A DNA stretch of 64,000 nt, taken from positions 39,377,667 through 39,441,666 of the forward strand of contig OY282610.1 in NCBI GenBank assembly GCA_958298945.1, given 5' to 3'. The notes beneath the pieces are model-generated. The model had not been told where the DNA came from. It made no database searches and saw nothing but the letters and a program-made list of their open reading frames with translations. Numbering within the stretch: position 1 is the first letter of the stretch; every line of letters begins with the position of its first letter. The position numbers and the translations under genes are program-made. The DNA is from Atherix ibis (lineage: Eukaryota; Arthropoda; Insecta; Diptera; Athericidae). Shown piece by piece: positions 56,700 to 64,000 of the stretch.

Positions 56700-58420
56700 A
56701 ATTCTCTACTAAAAGGTAAACTGTGGTTCTTTTATAAAGTATTTAGTGATAACTTAAGGTCTCGTAATCGTTATGATCGATTAAAATTCTGCAGTAAGGA
56801 CCTAACCAGGTCAACAAGGAATAAACACCTTTAGTTAGGACCCAAAACTGCTGCCATAAAATTTAGTTATTTACTGAAAGGTAAATTCAGGTCAAAAGTG
56901 ACATATTTTTAATCGTTCTATGGTCTCAGATACGTTACTATAGACTTAAAGTCTTCGCCAGATATTTAGACACCTCAATAAAAAAAAGAACCTTCAGTTA
57001 GGAACCAGAACTGTTGCCATAAAAATTATTTATTTGCTATAAAGTAAATTGAGGGTCCTAAGTATTATATTTGAAAATCTACAAAGGACTCAAATACGTC
57101 ATTATAGACTAAAAGCCTCCACCACAGACCTAAGCACCTCAATAGAAAATAAGAACCTTCAGTCAGGTCCAAGAAATAATGCCATAACATTTAGTTATTT
57201 ACTGAAAGGCAAATTTAGGGTCATAAGTGACATATTTTTAATTCTACTAAAGTGTTTGATGCTTTACTGTGAACTTAAAGTTTTCGCCAGAGATCTAGGC
57301 ACCTCAATAAAAATAATTACCTTCAGTTAGGACCCAAAACTGCTGCCATAAAATTTAATGATTTACTATAAATCAAATTCAGGGTCCTAAGTGATATATT
57401 TTTGATCCTTCTAAGGTCTCAGATATGTTACTATGGACTTAAAGTATTCGCCAGAGATCTAGGCACCTCAATAAAAATAATTACCTTCAGTTAGGACCCA
57501 AAACTGCTGCCATAAAATTTAATGATTTACTATTAATCAAATTCAGGGTCCTAAGTGATATATTTTTGATCCTTCTAAGGTCTCAGATATGTTACTATGG
57601 ACTTAAAGTTTTCGCCAGAGATCTAGGCACCTCGATAAGAAATAAGAACCTTCAGTTAGGACCCAAAAATGCTGCCATAAAATTAAGTTACTTACTATAC
57701 AGCAAATTGAGGGTCCTAAGTGATATATTGGAGGATCTATTAAAGGTTCAGATACGTCATCATAGACTACAAGCCTTTATTAGAGATCCAAGCACCTCGA
57801 TAAGAAATAAGAACCTTCAGTTAGGACCCAAAAATGCTGCCATAAAATTTAGTTATTTACTAAACATCAAATTATAAGCCATAAGTGACATATTTTGGAT
57901 TCTTTTAAGGTCTCAAATATGTTACTGTGGTCTAAAAGACTTCATTGAGGACCTAGACACACCAATAAAGAATAAGAACCTTAATTTAGGACCCCAGAGC
58001 TACCGCCATAAAATGTAATTGTTTACTAAATGGCAAATACTGATTTCTTTGAGAAATATTTTAGGATCATCTAAGCACTCTAAAACTATATACAAAGGAC
58101 TCTTATTTAAGATTCAAAAATAATATCATTCACTAAAGATCCAGACACGTCATCAAATACTGTAATCCTTCACTAAGTACCCAGAATTATTGTCAGAACT
58201 ATTGCTATAATATTTAATTCTTTACCAAATACAAATGCTGATTTCTTATAGACGTATTTTAGGATCTTCTTAAGATTTAGATACCTTTATAGTCAGTAAA
58301 ATCATACATAAAATATTCAGATACATCCTTAAGGACTAAAATTCTCTACAAAAGTCTTAAACATATTCTTGAGTATTAAAATACTCCTCTAAGGACTCCA
58401 AACTACCGCCATGAAATTTA
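56700..58420. repeat. ~164-bp satellite, block 1
   Basis: Monomers of about 163-165 bp contain GTTAGGACCCAAAACTGCTG, CCATAAAATTTAGTTATTTA, GGGTCATAAGTGACATATTT, CTTCTAAGGTCTCAGATACG and CAGAGATCTAGGCACCTCAA. Successive GTTAGGACC landmarks lie near 56836, 56999, 57164 and onward. Copies after 57960 are increasingly diverged. ORFs through it are read-through of repeats. Confidence 0.93.
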
Positions 58421-60309
58421 ATCGTTCACTAAAAACATCCTCCATTTTTATGCGTCTATATAATCAGTTAAATACTACCACAAAAATCCTTCCTGAATAT
58501 TTATACCTTTTACTAAGGACCAACATTCGTCGCTTAGAGCCTTTGCTAAAACCGAACCAAAAATGCAAAAAATTTATAAAAAAATTCGATTGGTTTTTAG
58601 AAAATTACTTAGATCATCTTTAAGAAGGAAAATAAAAAATACTTTAACAGCTTAAATTTCACTATTATTGTCTTTTATGGTAGTAGAGAAAGTAGATTAG
58701 CCTTTAAATTTATTTTTACAAATCTGGAGGGCCTAAAGATAAAACCAAATCATTTTCGAAAAATCTATTTTAAATCAGTTCTCCATACGTGTACGTGTAA
58801 AAAAAAGAAGTGAAAAACATTTTTCGTAATGCACATTTAACCGATTATGTATTTCACCCACGCACAACGAAACGATGTTGTAGTTTTCGTAAAATTTTCA
58901 ATTATTATTCGTACACATAATGCAGTCATTCTAAAATCGTAAAAATTTATTTTTGAACATTTCTTAATACTATTTCGCATACGTTAACCAGAAGCAAAAG
59001 AGTAAAACAAAAAAATAACAACAAATAAAAATAATTAACCATGAATAAATCATCTACCATAAATAAGAAGTGCGAATACAAAAAGTAATAAAACATAAAA
59101 AATAAAAATAATTTCAAATTTAAACATTCAAATTATTTGTTGGCAGTCCAACAGTACAAGTTGCGGGAGGAGTACATAAATTTTCCGCATCTATTTTTGC
59201 AATTTTACGATTATTACTGAGCATTGCAATCGTGTTGCATTTTATTGCAGTTAGCGTAATTTCTGTGAAGAGAGCTTTTTTCCTTATTGCCTTTTTGACC
59301 TCTTTCAATTAAACTCACCTTTACCCCTATCAGTTTACGATCACAAACACTAATAGTACCGGTTTATTTGTTAATATTTTTATTTTCCAATACAGTAAAA
59401 ACAAAAAGTTTATAATTTAAAATTTAAAAAAAAAAAAAAAAAAAAAACAAATAAATTTCTAGTTTCTGTATTTCCTCACAGAGGGAGTTCGTTTGCTTGT
59501 AGAACAGAGAAAATACTTATTTTTCTTCACATTTTAAATGGAATATACGAACTAAAATACCATTTAACCCTAATCCCAGTTGATGGTTATATATATGAAG
59601 GACGATGATACATACAAGCAGAAACAGTATTTTAGTGCATAATTCAAAGTCATATTTACGCTCTAATATAAACTGACAATTGAACTGGAAAGGCCATCAA
59701 CAGCAATTAAGGTTTCGAACATGACCATCAATAGTGGTGATTGTTCGTGGGAGTATCTTTTCTATTTATTAACTATTTTTTCCATTTCAATTTTGTTTAT
59801 TCTTACTTTTCACAAATAATGTAGGCTATCATACAATTGCCATAAAGAGTCCTAGTTTTATTTGATCACCTCCCTGAAAGCCTATCAATACACCTTCTTA
59901 GTTTGATGAATTTTTTTTTTTTTTTTTGATTTCCTACTCTTCCTAAAGTCTTTTGTCATCCAACTAGCCATTGCTATAATCTCTAAATATTCGCATTTGT
60001 GAACGTTCTGAATACATCTGATGGTTGTATATTAATTTTCAGCACTTGTGAGGCTTGTGAAATATAAACTCAAACTCAATATCATCTCATGGTAAACGAT
60101 TAAAGTCAATGGTGTATTTATTTTTTATACTATCGAATATGAGTTCAAACATTTTGAAGTAAAAAAAATTGGAAAATGTTTGTGAAAAATCATAATCAAC
60201 ATAAATTTATACTTTACGAGGTAAAAATTCTTTCCGAAACCGCAAACATGCACCCCCGCTAAGCAATTGGCGCCATCTGTCAATAATTCGTAGAAATGTA
60301 TTTGCGGTT
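58421..60309. other. Unassigned region between satellite blocks
   Basis: The first 300 bp may be decayed satellite (ORF 58411-58623 is of this origin). A poly-A run of about 20 lies near 59428-59448. A strong minus-strand splice donor is listed separately. Near 60238-60309 a 9-bp inverted repeat, AACCGCAAA/TTTGCGGTT, encloses GGCGCCATCTGTCA, a phrase common in insect short repeats. No gene supported. Confidence 0.5.
59120..59330 (-). other. Exon-like signals on the minus strand (weak)
   Basis: AAAG|GTGAGT (plus 59313-59322, read on the minus strand) is a perfect 5' splice site. The ten codons before it are open in one frame (VCDRKLIGVK) back to a stop upstream. Just beyond, a minus-strand ORF (59120-59308) has a K/R-rich start and the end CTPPATCTVGLPTNNLNV with a stop. 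The two cannot both be exon in one transcript, since the ORF lies just inside the would-be intron. Neither is recognised. Confidence 0.15.
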
Positions 60310-63300
60310 CTACTAGATATAGAAGGGTCTAAGACTCTCCATAGAGGATCCTAGACAGTTCAATAAAGATTAAGAACCTTTATTCTTAGTTAGGACCCAG
60401 AACTGTGCCATAAAATTTAATTATTTACTAAAAGTCAAATTCAGGGTCATAAGTGGAATATTTTTGATCCTTCTAAGGTCTCAGATGCGTTACTGTGAAC
60501 TTAAAGTCTTCGGCCAGAGATCTAGGCACCTCAATAAAAATAAGAACCTTTAGTTAGGACCCAGAACTGTGCCATAAAATTTATTTATTTACTAAAAGTC
60601 AAATTCAGGATCATAAGTATCATATTTTTGATTCTTCTAAGGTCTCAAATACATTAGTGTAAACTTAAAGCCTTCGTCAGAGATCTAGGTACTTCAATGA
60701 GCAATAAGAACCTTTAGTTAGGACCCAGAACTGTGCCATAAAATTTAATTATTTACTAAAAGTCAAATTCAGGGTCATAAGTGGAATATTTTTGATCCTT
60801 CTAAGGTCTCAGATGCGTTACTGTGAACTTAAAGTCTTCGCCAGAGATCTAGGCACCTCAATAAAAATAATAACCTTTAGTTAGGACCCAGAACTGTGCC
60901 ATAAAATTTATTTATTTACTAAAAGTCAAATTCAGGATCATAAGTATCATATTTTTGATTCTTCTAAGGTCTCAAATACATTAGTGTGAACTTAAAGCCT
61001 TCGTCAGAGATCTAGGTACTTCAATGAGCAATAAGAACCTTTAGTTAGGACCCAGAACTGTGCCATAAAATTTAATTATTTACTAAAAGTCAAATTCAGG
61101 GTCATAAGTGGAATATTTTTGATCCTTCTAAGCTCTCAAATACGTTACTATGAACTTTAAGCCTTCGGCAGAGATCTAGGTACCTCAATGAGGAATAAGA
61201 ACCTTTAGTTAGGACCCAGAACTATGCCATAAAATTTAATTATTTACTAAAAGTCAAATTCATGGTCATAAGTTACATATTTTTGATTCTTCTAAGGTCT
61301 TTGATGCGTTACTGTGGACTTAAAATTTCCATCAGAGATCTAGGTACTTCAATGAGCAATAAGAACCTTAAATTAGGACCCAGAACTATTACCATAAAAT
61401 TTAGTTATTGACAAAAAGTCAAATTAATGGTCATAAATGACATATTTTTGATCCTTCTAAGGTCTCAAATACGTTACTATGAACTTAAAGCCTTCGGCAG
61501 AGATCTAGGTACCTCAATGAGGAATAAAAACCTTCAGTTAGGACCCAGAACTGTGCCATAAAATTTAATTATTTACTAAAAGTCAAATTCAGGGTCATTA
61601 GTGGAATATTTTTGATTCTTCTAAGGTCTCAGATGCGTTACTGTGAACTTAAAGTCTTCGCCAGAGATCTAGGTACCTCAATAAAAATAAGAACCTTTAG
61701 TTAGGACCCAGAACTGTGCCATAAAATTTAATTATTTACTAACAGTCAAATTCAGGGTCATAAGTGGAATATTTTTGATCCTTCTAAGGTCTCAGATGCG
61801 TTACTGTGAACTAAAAGTCTTCGCCAGAGATCTAGGCACCTCAATAAAAATAAGAACCTTTAGTTAGGACCCAGAACTGTGCCATAAAATTTAATTATTT
61901 ACTAAAAGTCAAATTCAGGGTCATAAGTGGAATATTTTTGATCCTTCTAAGCTCTCAAATACGTTACTATGAACTTTAGGCCTTCGGCAGAGATCTAGGT
62001 ACCTCAATGAGGAATAAGAACCTTTAGTTAGGACCCAGAACTATGCCATAAAATTTAATTATTTACTAAAAGTCAAATTCATGGTCATAAGTTACATATT
62101 TTTGATTCTTCTAAGGTCTTTGATGCGTTACTGTGGACTTAAAATTTCCATCAGAGATCTAGGTACTTCAATGAGCAGAAGAACCTTAAATTAGGACCCT
62201 GAACTATTACCATAAAATTTAGTTATTGACAAAAAGTCAAATTAATGGTCATAAATGACATATTTTTGATCCTTCTAAGGTCTCAAATACGTTACTATGA
62301 ACTTAAAGCCTTCGGCAGAGATCTAGGTACCTCAATGAGGAATAAAAACCTTCAGTTAGGACCCAGAACTGTGCCATAAAATTTAATTATTTACTAAAAG
62401 TCAAATTCAGGGTCATTAGTGGAATATTTTTGATTCTTCTAAGGTCTCAGATGCGTTACTGTGAACTTAAAGTTTTCGCCAGAGATCTAGGTACCTCAAT
62501 AAAAATAAGAACCTTTAGTTAGGACCCAGAACTGTGCCATAAAATTTAATTATTTACTAACAGTCAAATTCAGGGTCATAAGTGGAATATTTTTGATCCT
62601 TCTAAGGTCTCAGATGCGTTACTGTGAACTTAAAGTCTTCGCCAGAGATCTAGGCACCTCAATAAAAATAAGAACCTTTAGTTAGGACCCAGAACTGTGC
62701 CATAAAATTTAATTATTTACTAACAGTCAAATTCAGGGTCATAAGTGGAATATTTTTGATCCTTCTAAGGTCTCAGATGCGTTACTGTGAACTTAAAGTC
62801 TTCGCCAGAGATCTAGGCACCTCAATAAAAATAAGAACCTTAAGTTAGGACCCAGAACTGTGCCATAAAATTTAATTATTTATTAAAATTCAAATTCAGG
62901 GTCATAAGTGGAATATTTTTGATCCTTCTAAGGTCTCAAATACGTTACTATGAACTTAAAGCCTTCGGCAGAGATCTAGGTACCTCAATGAGGAATAAGA
63001 ACCTTCAGTTAGGACCCAGAACTATGCCATAAAATTTAATTATTTACTAAAAGTCAAATTCATGGTCATAAGTTACATATTTTTGATTCTTCTAAGGTCT
63101 TTGATGCGTTACTGTGGACTTAAAATTTCCATCAGAGATCTAGGTACCTCAATGAGGAATAAGAACCTTCAGTTAGGACCCAGAACTGCTACCGTCAAAT
63201 TTAGTTATTTCCAAAAAGTCAAATTCATGGTCATCAGTGACATATTTTTGATCCTTCTAAGCTCTCACATACGTTACAATGAACTTAAAGCCTTCGCCAG

Positions 63301-63860
63301 AGGTCTAGGTACCTCAATAAGGAATAAGAACCTTCAATTAGGACTCAGAACTGCTGCCATAAAATTTAGTTATTTCCAAAAAGTAAAATTCATGGTCATA
63401 AGTGGCCTATTTTTGATTCTTCTAAGGTCTCAAATACGTTACTGTGAACTAAAAGTCTTCGCCAGAGGTTTAGGTACCTCAATGAGGAATAAGAACCTTC
63501 AGTTAGGACTCAGAACTGCTACCGCAAAATTTAGTTATTTACTAAAAGTCAAATTCAGGATCATAAGTATCATATTTTTGATTCTTCTAAGGTCTTTGAT
63601 GCGTAACTGTGGTCTTAAAATTTCCATTAGAGATTTGGCCACCTCAATTAGGAATAATAACCTTTAGTTAGGATCCCGAACTGTTGCCATAAAATTGAGT
63701 TACTTACTAAAATGCAAATTCATGATCATAAGTGACATATGTTTGATTCATCTAAGGTCTCAGATGCATTACTGTGAACTTAAAGTTTCCACCAGAGATC
63801 TAGGCACCTCAATCAGGAAAAATAATATTTAGTTAGGACCCCTAACATTGTTTTTTTCAT
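60310..63860. repeat. ~164-bp satellite, block 2, with 5- and 6-monomer higher-order repeats
   Basis: About 21 monomers of the same family as block 1; GTTAGGACCCAGAACTGTGC lies near 60555, 60719, 60882, 61046 and onward at 163-164 bp. A distinctive series of variants starts near 61096 (AAGCTCTCAAATACG, then ATGGTCATAAGTTACATA, then ATTAATGGTCATAAATGACA). It recurs near 61917 (821 bp later, five monomers), and a related series recurs near 62900 (about 983 bp, six monomers). A 201-codon ORF (63062-63667) arises because some monomers are 165 bp and remain open in one frame. It is repeat, not a gene. Confidence 0.95.
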
Positions 63861-64000
63861 ATAAAAAGGAAATGAATTTTTGTTAAAAAATTTTATATTG
63901 GATATTCTTGAAAATTTATTTTGAGTAAATAAGACTCTTTTTTTTTTTGGTTGAGTTAATATTAAAAAATAAAGAATTTCAAGCAAAGATAATCATTCGA
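63861..64000. other. A+T-rich window edge
   Basis: Sequence after the last satellite monomer; no feature seen. Confidence 0.5.

Noticed and set aside
57049..57877. ORFs of 93 and 103 codons
   Set aside because: Same satellite family as at 60-64 kb, read in frame over a few monomers.
63062..63667. 201-codon ORF, the longest in the window
   Set aside because: It is satellite read-through: a ~55-residue peptide repeated with the monomer period. Other monomers of 163-164 bp break the frame.
1..64000. CRISPR array, bacterial operon or rRNA/tRNA genes
   Set aside because: Repeats lack regular spacers, there are no ribosome-binding or operon features, and no intact tRNA or rRNA was found on either strand.

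Overview
The window is strongly A+T-rich eukaryotic DNA, dense in homopolymer runs, with no intact protein-coding gene that I can identify. The recognisable relics are R1-clade and Jockey-clade non-LTR retrotransposons, two kinds of Tc1/mariner transposons and a tRNA-derived SINE. Together with Drosophila-like initiator, TATA and GAGA motifs they point to an insect, probably a fly (Diptera). That is inference; no species can be named. The stretch behaves like a giant intron or a gene-poor, heterochromatin-like intergenic region. Only a handful of short, unproven exon-like signals stand out.

Layout. 1-2870: TTGGTATAAA minisatellite with a ~547-bp higher-order repeat. 4410-5300: ~469-bp tandem duplication. 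6180-7860: second TTGGTATAAA array. 9240-9996: promoter/5'UTR-like stretch ending in an exon-like ORF with a perfect splice donor. 10560-11930: ~110-130-bp minisatellite. 13.2-14.2 kb: unidentified island rich in TTCGAGCA. 14231-15593: TIR-bounded composite transposon (mariner + R1 + Jockey). 16640-19320: CTCCACAGAAGAAA minisatellite with a SINE inside. 20768-20857: pre-miRNA-like hairpin. 21400-23420 and 25930-27190: two TTTTAGGC-rich arrays. 24560-25740: GAGA-rich unique region. 28791-29635: mariner with ~150-bp inverted termini. 32260-34220: unique, less A+T-rich region. 35230-38420: ~175-bp satellite with 347-bp dimers. 39072-39354: GATA-site cluster. 40235-42500: second R1/Jockey/mariner composite. 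45050-46400, 48480-50600 and 52130-54740: three blocks of one TTTACGGTAAAAAT minisatellite, with a second GATA cluster between the last two. 56700-58420 and 60310-63860: two blocks of a ~164-bp satellite.

By these boundaries tandem arrays make up roughly two fifths of the window. Several unrelated families lie side by side, and the recently amplified ones show higher-order units. No genes appear to work together here. What may be functional is regulatory (two clusters of same-strand GATA motifs, a GAGA-rich stretch, a miRNA-like hairpin) plus a few exon-like signals. Three long, near-perfect snap-back inverted repeats (7024-7070, 15099-15188, 49390-49453) are the most striking structures that ordinary features do not explain.
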